64,000 bases of DNA from Pseudomonas sp. PDNC002 (GTDB lineage: Bacteria; Pseudomonadota; Gammaproteobacteria; Pseudomonadales; Pseudomonadaceae), in contig NZ_CP070356.1 in assembly GCF_016919445.1 (NCBI RefSeq), forward strand, positions 3,971,502 through 4,035,501. Direction: 5' to 3'. Below the pieces are notes generated by a model, which did no database searches, was not told the origin of the DNA, and worked only from the letters and a program-made list of their open reading frames with translations. This document shows, in pieces, positions 17,415 through 26,217 of the stretch (the first letter of the stretch is position 1; every line of letters starts with the position of its first letter). The position numbers were made by a program, and so were the translations under genes.

Positions 17415-17780
17415 TCATGCACCCGCGTTGGCCATGGCACGCAGCTTGGCGCCTGCTTTCACGATGCGGCGCTGACGCAGCGGGGCAGCGGTTTCGTAGA
17501 AGTTCTGCAGCGGTACCTCCTCCTTGAAGTGATCGGCATCCTGTTCCTGCAGGGGGCCATATTCGGTGGCGAGGTCGCGACGGATGCGGCTCACGAGGCT
17601 GGTTAGCAGCTCCTGATTGCGTTGCTCTTCTAGGCGCACCACGCGGCAGGCGATACGCTCACCAGCATCCTTGCTCAGCGTCATGATCAGGTTTCCGTCC
17701 GGGCGGGCGGAGAAGCCCACTTCGAAATCGGCGAACTGTTGGCAGAGATACTGGGCGGCAGGCAGACGTTCGATCAGCAT
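17415..17780 (-). CDS. Small conserved Pseudomonas-type protein, possibly DUF3509
   Basis: The 121-residue soluble protein starts MLIERLPAAQYL at ATG 17780 with GAGGA nearby. It has a beta-rich N-terminal half (FEVGFSARPDGNLIMTL), then RVVRLEEQRNQELLTSLVSRIRRDL and a basic C-terminal tail. The N-terminal pattern recalls the DUF3509 family of pseudomonads, but I am not certain. An upstream ATG (17819) would add 13 residues. It faces tRNA-Leu convergently. Confidence 0.65.
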   Translation of the reverse strand: MLIERLPAAQYLCQQFADFEVGFSARPDGNLIMTLSKDAGERIACRVVRLEEQRNQELLTSLVSRIRRDLATEYGPLQEQDADHFKEEVPLQNFYETAAPLRQRRIVKAGAKLRAMANAGA

Positions 17781-17957
17781 GGTGTCGTCCTCGGCAATGA
17801 TTGGGGTGGTCTTTCCCATTCATTGCAGAGTGCATACCAACTTCTAATTTATAAAAATGTATTAAAAATCAATAGGTTATATTTTTGCGCCGCTGCGCTT
17901 CCCATGCACTCTGCATGAGGCTCGAAAAAACGCATGGCATTTTGCACGAATGGAGAT

Positions 17958-18116
17958 TCAGTGCGGAATTGGCTGATGCCGTGAAGCGTCTGGCTTGCTC
18001 TTCGGCTTTTGTAGCCGCGCCCGGCGCATCGGGACGCGCAGAATCGCCCAAAGCGTGACCACAGCCAGCAGCAGCCAGCCAATGATCATGAGAGTCACGA
18101 ACGTGCCTGGATTCAT
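17958..18116 (-). CDS. Small single-span membrane protein
   Basis: The 52-residue protein starts MNPGTF at ATG 18116 behind GAGGAT. It has one hydrophobic segment (VTLMIIGWLLLAVVTLWAIL) and a strongly basic tail (RVPMRRARLQKPKSKP), so it is predicted to be anchored with the tail in the cytoplasm. Function unknown. It lies upstream of, and divergent from, the LexA-controlled UmuD-like gene. Confidence 0.55.
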   Translation of the reverse strand: MNPGTFVTLMIIGWLLLAVVTLWAILRVPMRRARLQKPKSKPDASRHQPIPH

Positions 18117-18239
18117 ATCGATATCCTCACCCCTCCCTAAGGGTAGTCCACCGCCTTTGGCGTGCTGTCCTTTCGGTTGAGCGGCAATGCTCCAAGAGGT
18201 TCCAATCAATGGCTTGAAGGGTGTCGCCTTATCTGGTAT

Positions 18240-18255
18240 CTGTATGGATATACAG
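18240..18255 (+). promoter_or_regulatory. LexA-type SOS box of the UmuD-like gene
   Basis: CTGTATGGATATACAG matches CTGT-N8-ACAG with an AT-rich centre, close to the Pseudomonas LexA consensus as I recall it. It ends 16 bases before the ATG of the UmuD-like gene, where bound LexA would block transcription. Confidence 0.85.
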
Positions 18256-18271
18256 TGTAGAGGGCATCGTC

Positions 18272-18643
18272 ATGCTTCAAGCCATTCTGGAAACCCGTGA
18301 TGTGCCGAGGGCTGGTAAATCCCTCGCAGCGCCTCTGCTCCATACCTACATAGTCCGAGCATGTGGCGAGGAAATGACGGCGGCGGGCATACGCGACAGC
18401 GACCTGCTGCTGGTGGATCGAATGGAGTTGGCGGTACCGGGGGAGATCGTGGTGGCCGCACTCAACGGCGAAGCGATGATCCGCCAGTTGGCCATTGTCG
18501 ATGGCTCTTTCGCCTTGCTTGCCGCAAATGAAGGCATTCCGGTCTTGCGGGTAGAAGAGGGGGATGAACTCTCTATCTGGGGTGTGGTGCGCCGGCGCGT
18601 GGGAAGCGACGAGGTTGAGCGGGCGGCGGCACTTCACGCCTGA
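18272..18643 (+). CDS. UmuD-like S24-fold protein lacking the catalytic Ser/Lys pair
   Basis: The 123-residue protein aligns without gaps to the UmuD' part of UmuD: YIVRACGEEM, GIRDSDLLLVDRMELAVPGE, IVVAALNGEAMIRQL and a WGVVRRRV end. The catalytic Ser of the GDSM motif is Glu34 (CGEEM), and the catalytic Lys position is Arg71. The N-terminal segment that UmuD removes by self-cleavage is absent. It therefore looks like a permanent, inactive UmuD'-like protein that may dimerise with UmuD' or bind a polymerase. It follows a strong LexA box and no umuC is adjacent. ATG 18272 is chosen because upstream starts would lie over the operator. Confidence 0.8.
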   Translation: MLQAILETRDVPRAGKSLAAPLLHTYIVRACGEEMTAAGIRDSDLLLVDRMELAVPGEIVVAALNGEAMIRQLAIVDGSFALLAANEGIPVLRVEEGDELSIWGVVRRRVGSDEVERAAALHA

Positions 18644-18856
18644 GGTCGCGCGCCCAAGGGTGGGCCGGGTGTCGATGCTGACCATTTGCCAGTAGTCATC
18701 GAACTAAATGGCTGTCACGGAGTCGTATCCGTCGTGCCACCGGTTCCGCAACTGTTCAAGGCAGTTGCATGGCTTGCCAGCCGGGGCATTGTAAGGCGGC
18801 CGCAGCCTGATTAGACTGCGCGCAACTCGCACCCCTGTCCCTCTCGAAGGACTACC

Positions 18857-19696
18857 ATGATCAAGAAATGTCTGTTCCCGGCCGCCGGCTACGGTACCCG
18901 CTTCCTCCCGGCCACCAAGGCCATGCCCAAGGAAATGCTGCCGGTGGTGAACAAGCCGCTGATCCAGTACGCCGTTGAAGAGGCGCTGGAAGCCGGCCTC
19001 GGCGAAATCGGTATCGTCACCGGCCGCGGCAAGCGCTCCCTCGAAGACCACTTCGACATCAGCTATGAGCTGGAGCACCAGATTCGCAACACCGACAAGG
19101 AGAAATACCTGGTCGGTATTCGTCGCCTGATCGACGAATGCACCTTCTCCTACACCCGCCAGATCGAGATGAAAGGTCTGGGCCATGCGATCCTGACCGG
19201 TCGCCCCCTGATTGGTGATGAGCCTTTCGCCGTCGTGCTGGCGGACGACCTGTGCCTGAACCTCGAAGGCGACAGCGTTCTCAAGCAGATGGTCAAGCTG
19301 TACAACCAGTTCCGCTGCTCCATCGTGGCGATCCAGGAAGTACCGCCGGAAGAGACCAACAAGTACGGCGTGATCGCCGGCGAGATGATCCGCGACGACA
19401 TCTACCGTGTGAACAACATGGTGGAGAAGCCGAAGCCGGAAGAAGCACCGTCGAACCTGGCGATCATCGGTCGCTACATCCTGACTCCGGATATCTTCGA
19501 CCTGATCGAGCAGACCGAGCCGGGCAAGGGCGGGGAAATCCAGATCACCGACGCGCTGATGAAGCAGGCCCAGGACGGTTGCGTACTGGCCTATAAATTC
19601 AAAGGCCAGCGTTTCGACTGCGGTAGCGCCGAGGGTTACATCGAGGCGACCAACTTCTGCTACGAGCACCTCTACAAGACCGGCAAGGCCTGGTAA
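18857..19696 (+). CDS. galU: GalU, UTP-glucose-1-phosphate uridylyltransferase
   Basis: The 279-residue protein begins with the nucleotidyltransferase signature FPAAGYGTRFLPATKAMPKE and has VVLADDLCLN and the late KFKGQRFDCGSAEGYIEA motif. It makes UDP-glucose from UTP and glucose-1-phosphate for LPS core and other surface polysaccharides. ATG 18857 follows GAAGGAC. A terminator follows. The galU, VOC protein and gor neighbourhood is also found in P. aeruginosa, as I recall it. Confidence 0.97.
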   Translation: MIKKCLFPAAGYGTRFLPATKAMPKEMLPVVNKPLIQYAVEEALEAGLGEIGIVTGRGKRSLEDHFDISYELEHQIRNTDKEKYLVGIRRLIDECTFSYTRQIEMKGLGHAILTGRPLIGDEPFAVVLADDLCLNLEGDSVLKQMVKLYNQFRCSIVAIQEVPPEETNKYGVIAGEMIRDDIYRVNNMVEKPKPEEAPSNLAIIGRYILTPDIFDLIEQTEPGKGGEIQITDALMKQAQDGCVLAYKFKGQRFDCGSAEGYIEATNFCYEHLYKTGKAW

Positions 19697-19718
19697 TTCC
19701 AGTCGACTTCCGGTTCTG

Positions 19719-19750
19719 CGAAAAAGCCACCTTCGGGTGGCTTTTTCGTT
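19719..19750 (+). terminator. Bidirectional terminator between galU and the VOC gene
   Basis: The stem GAAAAAGCCACC/GGTGGCTTTTTC with loop TTC lies between convergent genes and can terminate both. Confidence 0.9.
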
Positions 19751-19777
19751 GCGTGGCATCCTTGATTCATTGGCGGC

Positions 19778-20209
19778 TTACATCGAGCGCGGAACGGGCA
19801 TTGCCTCGGACCCGGGTCCCAGTGGCTGGCCGTAGCTGAATTCGACGTAGTTTCCCGCCGGGTCTCGCAGGCCACAGTAGTAACCGACCGGATAGGGCTC
19901 CTCCCGCGGCGCCCAGATCAGGCAGCCGGCGGCCTTGGCTTCTTCGGCGATTCGATCGACTTCCTCGTGGCAATCGACTGCAAAGCCGAAGTGGCTGTAG
20001 TCGTCGTCGGCGAGATGGCGTTCTTCGCCGCCCGGCATGATGACGAAGATGAAGCTGTGCTCCTTGCCTGGCTCCGCCATCCACACGATGCGCGAGCCCT
20101 TGCCTTCGCGCTGGTGGATGACGCGCATGCCGCAGAAGCGTTCGTAGAACGCGATGCAGGCGTCGAGGTCGGGAACGTGCAGGGCCAGGTGGGTCAGGGT
20201 GGATCGCAT
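19778..20209 (-). CDS. VOC-superfamily (glyoxalase/dioxygenase-like) protein
   Basis: The 143-residue protein starts MRSTLTHLALHV at ATG 20209. It has paired beta-alpha-beta-beta-beta units with candidate metal ligands (His in LTHLALHV, Glu in KEHSFIFV, His in DYSHFGFAVD, Glu in NYVEFSYG). The pattern fits lactoylglutathione lyase-like or ring-cleaving dioxygenase-like enzymes; the substrate cannot be told. It lies divergent from gor, which fits a link with glutathione or electrophile detoxification. Confidence 0.82.
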   Translation of the reverse strand: MRSTLTHLALHVPDLDACIAFYERFCGMRVIHQREGKGSRIVWMAEPGKEHSFIFVIMPGGEERHLADDDYSHFGFAVDCHEEVDRIAEEAKAAGCLIWAPREEPYPVGYYCGLRDPAGNYVEFSYGQPLGPGSEAMPVPRSM

Positions 20210-20295
20210 GGCGGTAATCTCCTGCTTCGGCTTCTGGCAGGATAGGTCAGGCGCCATGAGGTATGCTGCCTGGCATATCCAATGGGAGATCCATG

Positions 20296-21654
20296 ATGTC
20301 TTTCGATTTTGACCTGTTCGTCATCGGTGCGGGTTCCGGCGGCGTGCGTGCCGCGCGCTTCGCAGCTGGCTATGGCGCGAAGGTGGCGGTGGCGGAAAGC
20401 CGTTACCTGGGCGGCACCTGCGTCAACGTCGGCTGCGTCCCGAAGAAGCTGCTGGTGTATGGCGCGCATTACCACGAGGACTTCGAGCAGGCCGCCGGAT
20501 TCGGCTGGACGCTGGGCGAGGCGAGCTTCGATTGGTCGACCCTGATCGCCAACAAGAACCGCGAAATCCATCGGCTGAACGGCATCTACCGCAATCTGCT
20601 GGTGAGCAGCGGCGTCACCCTCCTGGAGGGGCATGCCAAGTTGCAGGACGCCCACACCGTCGAGGTCGATGGCCAGCGTTTCAGCGCCAGGCATATCCTG
20701 ATCGCCACCGGCGGCTGGCCGCAGGTTCCGGACATTCCCGGCAAGGAGCATGCGATTACCTCCAATGAAGCCTTCTTCCTCCCATCGCTGCCGCGGCGCG
20801 TGCTGGTGGTCGGTGGTGGTTACATCGCGGTCGAGTTCGCCGGCATCTTCCATGGCCTGGGGGCGCAGACCTCGCTGTTGTATCGCCGCGATCTGTTCCT
20901 GCGCGGCTTCGACCGCAGCGTGCGCGAGCACCTGCGCGACGAGTTGACCAAGAAGGGGCTGGACCTGCAGTTCAACAGCGACATCGCGCGTATCGACAAG
21001 CAGGCCGATGGCACGCTGGCCGCCACATTGAAGGATGGCCGCGTACTGGAGGCGGATTGCGTGTTCTACGCCACCGGCCGCCGTCCTCAACTGGATAACC
21101 TGGGGCTGGAAAACGTCTCGGTCGAACTGGATGACCGAGGCTATATCAAGGTCGATGAGGCCTATCGCAGCAGTCAGCCATCGATCCACGCCATTGGCGA
21201 CGTGATCGGCAAGGTGCAGTTGACCCCGGTGGCACTGGCGGAAGGCATGGCGCTTGCGCGGCACCTCTTCCGCCCGGAGGAGTACCGTCCGGTGGATTAC
21301 AAGCTGATTCCGACAGCCGTGTTCAGCTTGCCAAACATTGGCACGGTCGGGCTGACGGAAGACGAGGCGCGTACCGCCGGCCACAAGGTAAAGATTTTCG
21401 AAAGCCGTTTCCGCCCCATGAAGCTGACCCTAACCGAGTGCCAGGAAAAGACCTTGATGAAGCTGGTCGTCGATGCCGACAGCGACAAGGTGCTGGGATG
21501 CCACATGGTCGGCCCGGAGGCGGGCGAGATTCTCCAGGGTATCGCCATTGCCTTGAAGGCAGGTGCCACCAAGCGTGTCTTTGACGAGACCATCGGCATC
21601 CACCCGACGGCGGCCGAGGAGTTCGTTACGCTACGTACGCCTGTGGGCGCCTGA
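20296..21654 (+). CDS. gor: Gor, glutathione-disulfide reductase
   Basis: The 452-residue flavoprotein has an FAD-binding GAGSGG (near residue 13), the redox disulfide [13 protein letters not shown] (about 41-53), an NADP-binding [11 protein letters not shown], a second FAD motif [15 protein letters not shown], and the C-terminal active-site [10 protein letters not shown]. It reduces GSSG with NADPH in the cytoplasm. Two ATGs lie in tandem at 20293 and 20296; GGGAGA spacing favours the second. A terminator follows. Confidence 0.96.
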   Translation: MSFDFDLFVIGAGSGGVRAARFAAGYGAKVAVAESRYLGGTCVNVGCVPKKLLVYGAHYHEDFEQAAGFGWTLGEASFDWSTLIANKNREIHRLNGIYRNLLVSSGVTLLEGHAKLQDAHTVEVDGQRFSARHILIATGGWPQVPDIPGKEHAITSNEAFFLPSLPRRVLVVGGGYIAVEFAGIFHGLGAQTSLLYRRDLFLRGFDRSVREHLRDELTKKGLDLQFNSDIARIDKQADGTLAATLKDGRVLEADCVFYATGRRPQLDNLGLENVSVELDDRGYIKVDEAYRSSQPSIHAIGDVIGKVQLTPVALAEGMALARHLFRPEEYRPVDYKLIPTAVFSLPNIGTVGLTEDEARTAGHKVKIFESRFRPMKLTLTECQEKTLMKLVVDADSDKVLGCHMVGPEAGEILQGIAIALKAGATKRVFDETIGIHPTAAEEFVTLRTPVGA

Positions 21655-21667
21655 CCGGGCCGCAGAA

Positions 21668-21702
21668 ACGAAAAAGCCGGTGCAATGCACCGGCTTTTTC
21701 GT
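21668..21702 (+). terminator. Bidirectional terminator after gor
   Basis: A long perfect stem ACGAAAAAGCCGGTGCA/TGCACCGGCTTTTTCGT lies between gor and the convergent BASS-transporter gene. Confidence 0.92.
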
Positions 21703-21728
21703 AGGCGAAGCTCCGACCCGGAGCAGCT

Positions 21729-22727
21729 TCAGTTGGCGCGTTCCAACTGATTGTGGGCACTGTCCTGGCGCTGCGCATAACGTTGCGCGAGCACGGCGCA
21801 GACCATCAGCTGGATCTGGTGGAACAGCATCAGCGGCAGCAGGATCACGCCCACCGTGCTACTGGCGAAGAGCACCGACGCCATGGGCACGCCGGTGGCC
21901 AGGCTCTTCTTCGAGCCACAGAAGACGATGGTGATGCGGTCTTCCAGGGAGAAACCCAGGTAGCGTCCCAGTAGGTTGGTGGCGATGAGCGCCAGGGCCA
22001 GCAGCACGCAGCAGGCGACTACCAGGCCGGCGAGGGCGGGCAGCGGAATCTGGTGCCAGAGGCCCTGGATCACTGCGGCGCTGAAGGCGGTATAGACCAC
22101 CAGCAGGATCGAGCCCTGGTCGACGTACTTCAGCACCGGCTTGTTGCGCTCGACCCAGGCGCCGATCCAGGGGCGCAGCAGTTGGCCGGCGAGGAAGGGC
22201 ACCAGCAGTTGCAAGGTGATCTTGCCGATCGCATCCAGTGTGGAGATGCCGGTGTCGCCATGGGCGCCGATCAGCAGCTGCACCAGCAGGGGAGTCAGGA
22301 ATACACCCATCAGGCTGGAAGCGGAGGCGCTGCAGATCGCGGCGGGCACGTTGCCGCGCGCCAGCGAGGTGAAGGCGATGGACGACTGGACCGTGGCGGG
22401 CAGGGCGCACAGGTAGAGCATGCCCAGGTACAGGTCCGGCGTGACCAGCGGTGACAGCACGGGCTTGAGCGCCATGCCGAGGATCGGGAAGAGGATGAAG
22501 GTGCAGGCGAACACCAGCAGGTGCAGGCGCCAGTGGGTGGCGCCGGCGATGATGGCCTGGCGCGACAGCTTGGCACCGTGCAGGAAGAACAGCAGCGCGA
22601 TGCCCAGGTTGGTGATCCAGCCGAAGACCACGGCAGTGGTGCCTTCGCAGGGCAGCAGGCTGGCAACGGTCACAGTGGCGATCAGCGCCAGGGTGAAGTT
22701 GTCGGGGAGCAGGCGTGGGCGAGCCAT
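21729..22727 (-). CDS. Bile acid:sodium symporter family (BASS/SBF-like) transporter
   Basis: The 332-residue inner-membrane protein starts MARPRLLPDNF at ATG 22727 and has about ten hydrophobic segments. Family features include TNLGIALLFFLHGAKLSRQA, the unwound-helix region LCALPATVQSSIAFTSLARG and the late VFCGSKKSLATGVPMA. These fit the YfeH/SBF-like branch. The substrate is unknown; family members move organic anions with sodium. It stands alone between terminators. Confidence 0.88.
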   Translation of the reverse strand: MARPRLLPDNFTLALIATVTVASLLPCEGTTAVVFGWITNLGIALLFFLHGAKLSRQAIIAGATHWRLHLLVFACTFILFPILGMALKPVLSPLVTPDLYLGMLYLCALPATVQSSIAFTSLARGNVPAAICSASASSLMGVFLTPLLVQLLIGAHGDTGISTLDAIGKITLQLLVPFLAGQLLRPWIGAWVERNKPVLKYVDQGSILLVVYTAFSAAVIQGLWHQIPLPALAGLVVACCVLLALALIATNLLGRYLGFSLEDRITIVFCGSKKSLATGVPMASVLFASSTVGVILLPLMLFHQIQLMVCAVLAQRYAQRQDSAHNQLERAN

Positions 22728-22825
22728 GGGCACATCTCTCATCGTTGTTGTGTGTGAACGACCACTAAGGTCAGGTTCGCACTCTAAGCCCGGGAGGATG
22801 TGCCGGCTAACGCCAGAAAGTCAGC

Positions 22826-23152
22826 TTATGTCGCTGAAAGGACAGATTCGGCGCCGTTGATGTGCAGATCGACCCAGTAGACGCTGACCATTCCCCGCAT
22901 GCGCTGCGCAATGACTTCGGCGCGATGGCGCGGCAACGTGGTCACTCGCAGGGCGATATCCAGCCAATCCTCGCGGCGGGAGGATTCGACCTCGGCCGGC
23001 ACGTGGCCCTGGAGCGCGAACTGGTTCAGCAGCCGGCAGAGGATGTCGGCATCGATCTCGGCGCGGATCAGGTAGCGCACGTCGGCTGCTGCTTCAGTGG
23101 GAACGGGACGCTCCATGGGGAATTGGAGAAGGTTGCGCGCGGGAAGAGTCAT
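22826..23152 (-). CDS. Conserved protein of unknown function, divergent from an Lrp regulator
   Basis: The 108-residue soluble protein starts MTLPARNLLQF at ATG 23152. The centre (DVRYLIRAEIDADILCRLLN, REDWLDIALRV, VIAQRMRGMVSVYWVDLHI) looks like a compact alpha/beta fold. It is transcribed divergently from the Lrp/AsnC-type gene at 23285, and so may be its target. Confidence 0.65.
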   Translation of the reverse strand: MTLPARNLLQFPMERPVPTEAAADVRYLIRAEIDADILCRLLNQFALQGHVPAEVESSRREDWLDIALRVTTLPRHRAEVIAQRMRGMVSVYWVDLHINGAESVLSAT

Positions 23153-23284
23153 GACGGTCGGCCGATGCGGTAGAGGTGGGGAGCATTGTGCGACCGGGCC
23201 GGGGGATTTATTTGCCTGAATTCTGCATTGGTTCAGCGATGTGTGCATTAATAAGTCGGGTAATAGATGTCTGGAGACTTATTA

Positions 23285-23758
23285 ATGCCTGTTTCGCTGG
23301 ACGCCCATGATCGCAAGATTCTCGCCCTGTTGCAGGAGGAGGCAACGCTCTCTACGGCCGAGATCGCCGAACGCATCGGCCTTTCCCAGTCGCCGTGCTG
23401 GCGGCGGATTCAGCGGTTGAAGGAGGAGGGAGTGATCCGCAAGCAGGTCACCCTGCTGGACCGCAAGAAGATCGGCCTCAACACCCAGATCTTTGCGCAG
23501 GTGAAGCTCAACGCCCACGGACGCAATCACCTGACGGATTTCGCCCGCGCCATGGACGAGTTTCCCGAGGTGCTGGAATGCCATGTGCTGATGGGGGCGG
23601 TGGATTTCATGCTGCGCATCGTCACCGAGGATGTTGAGGCTTACGAGCGCTTCTTCTTCGAGCGGTTGTCCCAGGTGCCTGGGGTCCAGGAGATCAACTC
23701 GATCGTGGCGCTGTCGGAGATCAAGTCCACCACCAGCCTGCCGCTGCCACGGGGATGA
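23285..23758 (+). CDS. Lrp/AsnC-family transcriptional regulator
   Basis: The 157-residue protein has the N-terminal helix-turn-helix (LDAHDRKILALLQEEATLST, LSQSPCWRRIQRLKEEGVI) and the C-terminal RAM ligand/oligomerisation domain (ECHVLMGAVDFMLRIV). Such proteins sense amino acids or related ligands and often regulate the divergent neighbour, here the gene at 22826. The ATG at 23285 is chosen over an upstream in-frame start because the homology begins here. Confidence 0.92.
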   Translation: MPVSLDAHDRKILALLQEEATLSTAEIAERIGLSQSPCWRRIQRLKEEGVIRKQVTLLDRKKIGLNTQIFAQVKLNAHGRNHLTDFARAMDEFPEVLECHVLMGAVDFMLRIVTEDVEAYERFFFERLSQVPGVQEINSIVALSEIKSTTSLPLPRG

Positions 23759-23788
23759 AGGGCGCCGGAAGGCCGGCGCCCGCAGCGA

Positions 23789-24295
23789 TCACACGCCGCC
23801 GAGGTAATCCATCTTGCCGACTTCCACGCCGTTGTGGCGGAGAATGTCGTAGGCCGTCGTGATGTGGAAGTAGAAGTTCGGGTTGACGAAACCGAGCAGG
23901 AAATCCGCGCCGCTGAAGCTGACTTCGCGGGTGCGCAGCTTCAACTCGATGGTACGTTTCTCGGCGCCCTCGAACTGCTCCGGCTTGAGGCCCTTGAGGA
24001 AGTCGACGGTCTTGGTGATGCGCGCCTGCAGTTCGTCGAAGGTGGTTTCGTCGTCGGCGAAGCTGGGCACCTCGACTCCTGCCAGGCGAGCGCCGGCGCC
24101 CTTGGCGGAGTCGCTGGCGATCTGCACCTGGCGCGCCAGGGCGAACATGTCCGGGGCGAGGCGGGCATTGATCAGGACGGAAGGATCGATGGACTTGGCC
24201 TCGGCATGCGCGGCGGCCTTGGCGAGGATCGCCGAGAGGTTGCCGAGCATACGGATGAAGACGGGAACGGAGGCCTGGTAGATCGAGAGGGACAT
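23789..24295 (-). CDS. DUF1993-family protein
   Basis: The 168-residue, mostly helical soluble protein begins MSLSIYQASVPVFIRML and contains LLGFVNPNFYFHITTAYDIL near the C-terminus, the recognisable DUF1993 pattern (DinB-like four-helix bundle). The HITTAYDILRHNG end supplies a candidate metal ligand. Function unknown. Convergent with the Lrp gene. Confidence 0.85.
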   Translation of the reverse strand: MSLSIYQASVPVFIRMLGNLSAILAKAAAHAEAKSIDPSVLINARLAPDMFALARQVQIASDSAKGAGARLAGVEVPSFADDETTFDELQARITKTVDFLKGLKPEQFEGAEKRTIELKLRTREVSFSGADFLLGFVNPNFYFHITTAYDILRHNGVEVGKMDYLGGV

Positions 24296-24384
24296 GCTGC
24301 GTACTCCAGACAGGACAATAGGGTGCGCGTCACGCGGGACGGCCGTCGGAGTCTACTGCCGGCAGGGACCGCTGTCGCGAGCCG

Positions 24385-25098
24385 TCAGCGATTTGCCAAC
24401 TTGGGTGGGGGGCAGCGCGCGGTGTCGATCTGGCCCACGTAGGGGTTTCCCCAGCCCATCACGCAGCCAACCATCTGATTACGCTGACGTTCCCAGCCTT
24501 CCACCGGGTATTGCTTGTTCCAGGCGGTGAAGAGTTGGCGGTCCTGCTTCGACAATTTCAGGCCGTAGCGGTCACTCATATAGAAGTAGGTGCGGGCGAT
24601 CATGCCGCGGATCTGTGGACGGGGCATTGCCTTGCGGGCCTTGAAGTCGATCACCATGGGGCAGGCGCCGTATTGCGATGGTTTCTGCTGCAGCCAGCCG
24701 AAGCTGTAGTTGGCACGATCACCGTTCACTTCGCCGATGCTAGGCACCAGGTTGTGCAGGTCGGCTTCCGCTTTCTGGTAAACGCGGTCATTGCGCGTGC
24801 AGTTCTTGCGGCCGCCGCTTTGCCAGCACTGGCGCTGATGGCCTATGACCCAGGCCGGAACGATATGCTCCCATTCGATACGCGAGGCGCGGTTGGCATT
24901 CTTGCGCGGGGTGTAGCCGCAACTCTTCAGGTCGACCTTGGTGCCGTTGTAACGGCAGCCGCAGTAGAACTCCACGGATTGGCGGGCATAGAGCTTGCGG
25001 CCGACCTTCTTGGCTTCCTCGAAGGTGCGAGGCGCGGCGGCGGAGGCCGCGGCCGGAATGGTGAGGATCAGCAGCAGGGTCAGGCAGCGTCCGAACAT
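24385..25098 (-). CDS. endA: Periplasmic/secreted endonuclease I
   Basis: The 237-residue protein starts MFGRCLTLLLILTIPAA at ATG 25098 behind AAGGA, with a signal peptide cleaved after ASA. The EndA/NucM catalytic region is clear: RIEWEHIVPAWVIG with the active-site His, YQKAEADLHNLVPSIGEVNG and RANYSFGW. Several cysteines suggest disulfides. The enzyme degrades double-stranded DNA outside the cytoplasm. A longer reading to 25197 lacks a ribosome site and would bury the signal peptide. Confidence 0.93.
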   Translation of the reverse strand: MFGRCLTLLLILTIPAAASAAAPRTFEEAKKVGRKLYARQSVEFYCGCRYNGTKVDLKSCGYTPRKNANRASRIEWEHIVPAWVIGHQRQCWQSGGRKNCTRNDRVYQKAEADLHNLVPSIGEVNGDRANYSFGWLQQKPSQYGACPMVIDFKARKAMPRPQIRGMIARTYFYMSDRYGLKLSKQDRQLFTAWNKQYPVEGWERQRNQMVGCVMGWGNPYVGQIDTARCPPPKLANR

Positions 25099-25543
25099 GA
25101 GGCGTTCCTTACGAAAGTCGCTGCATCTTACTGATTGAGAAAGAAATGCCAATCGTGGCAATGGAATGGCAACCGTGCAAATCACCGGGTTTCGCATTCG
25201 CTGGGCGGTAGCTCGGGTTGGCAGCGGTGTTGGTCGTTATTTTCTTATGTAAAGAATTACATATTCATTGTAACTATATGATTTAAAAGTATTTATATTC
25301 TATTTTCTGACATGGAAGGGAGGGTCTGGCGGGCGTTTTAGCTGGGTTCCGGGCTGCCGGATTGCGACACCATCGCCCCCCACGGGGGATCACGGAGTTT
25401 TCTTCGTTCAGATTCTCATGATGTGTTCTCAACTATAAGATTTTAAAGGATTTTATTTTTTCAGCTGGAGGTGTCGATAGTTCTGCCAGGCGAAGGAGTA
25501 GCTTGGTAAGCTGTAGCTTCCCATCCCACGAAGGAGATCGGCC
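25099..25543. other. AT-rich intergenic region
   Basis: The 445 bases contain a strikingly AT-rich block (about 25235-25310, runs such as TATATGATTTAAAAG) and a second AT-rich patch near 25430-25460, in an otherwise GC-rich genome. I see no gene, tRNA or clear repeat. It probably carries promoters for the small exported-protein gene and endA, and may be a site for H-NS-like silencing proteins. Confidence 0.5.
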
Positions 25544-25912
25544 ATGAACGGTCTCAAGAGCCTCGCGGTGATCATCTGCTGTGCCCTGAGCGCGCCGACG
25601 CTGGCGCAGAAATTTTCCGGGCAGGAGGTTCAGCCGCAGTACCAACCGCGCTATCAGACCCAGCCTCAGTGGCAGTCGCCACCGCCGGTGCAGCGGATTT
25701 ATGTCAGCCCGGGCGCGAATGGGAGCGTCGAAAGCTCATCCAGTTGGCAACGCTATGACGGTTATGGTGGCGTGCAGGTGCCGCGCGGGTACGGTGAGAC
25801 GCGCTCCGGCACGGTGATCATCGATCAGGGCAGTGGCGGCGTCCGGCAGAGCATCGAGTATCCCAACGGCGCGGTGTACCCACGCGGTAACGGCTATTAC
25901 CAGCAGCAGTGA
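25544..25912 (+). CDS. Small exported Gln/Tyr/Pro-rich protein
   Basis: The 122-residue protein has signal peptide MNGLKSLAVIICCALSAPTLA and a strong AAGGAGA site. The mature part is low-complexity, rich in Gln, Tyr, Pro, Gly and Ser (PQYQPRYQTQPQWQ, then RGNGYYQQQ at the end). It is likely periplasmic or surface-associated and disordered. No family is recognised. Confidence 0.65.
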   Translation: MNGLKSLAVIICCALSAPTLAQKFSGQEVQPQYQPRYQTQPQWQSPPPVQRIYVSPGANGSVESSSSWQRYDGYGGVQVPRGYGETRSGTVIIDQGSGGVRQSIEYPNGAVYPRGNGYYQQQ

Positions 25913-25918
25913 GCGGAT

Positions 25919-26104
25919 TCAGTCCAGCGGATCGTCGCGGGTCAGTCGGGATTTGCGCAGGCCGCCGTGGCTATAGAACAACCCGGTATCGCCGCGCCAA
26001 TGGAAGAGTGTTGCCAGGAAGGCGGAGCTGACCCGGCCCACATCCCAACTGCGGAGTTTGCGGTAGGCCCAGAGCCAGTTGTCATCGGAAGATGCGTCGC
26101 GCAT
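25919..26104 (-). CDS. Small hypothetical protein
   Basis: The 61-residue protein starts MRDASSDDNWLWAYRKLRSW at ATG 26104 preceded by CAAGGA. Its Trp/Arg-rich make-up (FLATLFHWRGDTGLFYSHGG) looks coding, but no family is recognised. An upstream in-frame ATG would add 14 residues. It converges on the preceding plus-strand gene with a six-base gap. Confidence 0.5.
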   Translation of the reverse strand: MRDASSDDNWLWAYRKLRSWDVGRVSSAFLATLFHWRGDTGLFYSHGGLRKSRLTRDDPLD

Positions 26105-26217
26105 GGAATCGTCCTTGATTCGGCAAGCGGAAAGGAAAAAGTGCATGGACAGTAGTGCGAGCCAGAGCCCTTCGCAAGTCGCTGCTCCCGCACCACCATC
26201 CTGCGAAAACTCCCGTG

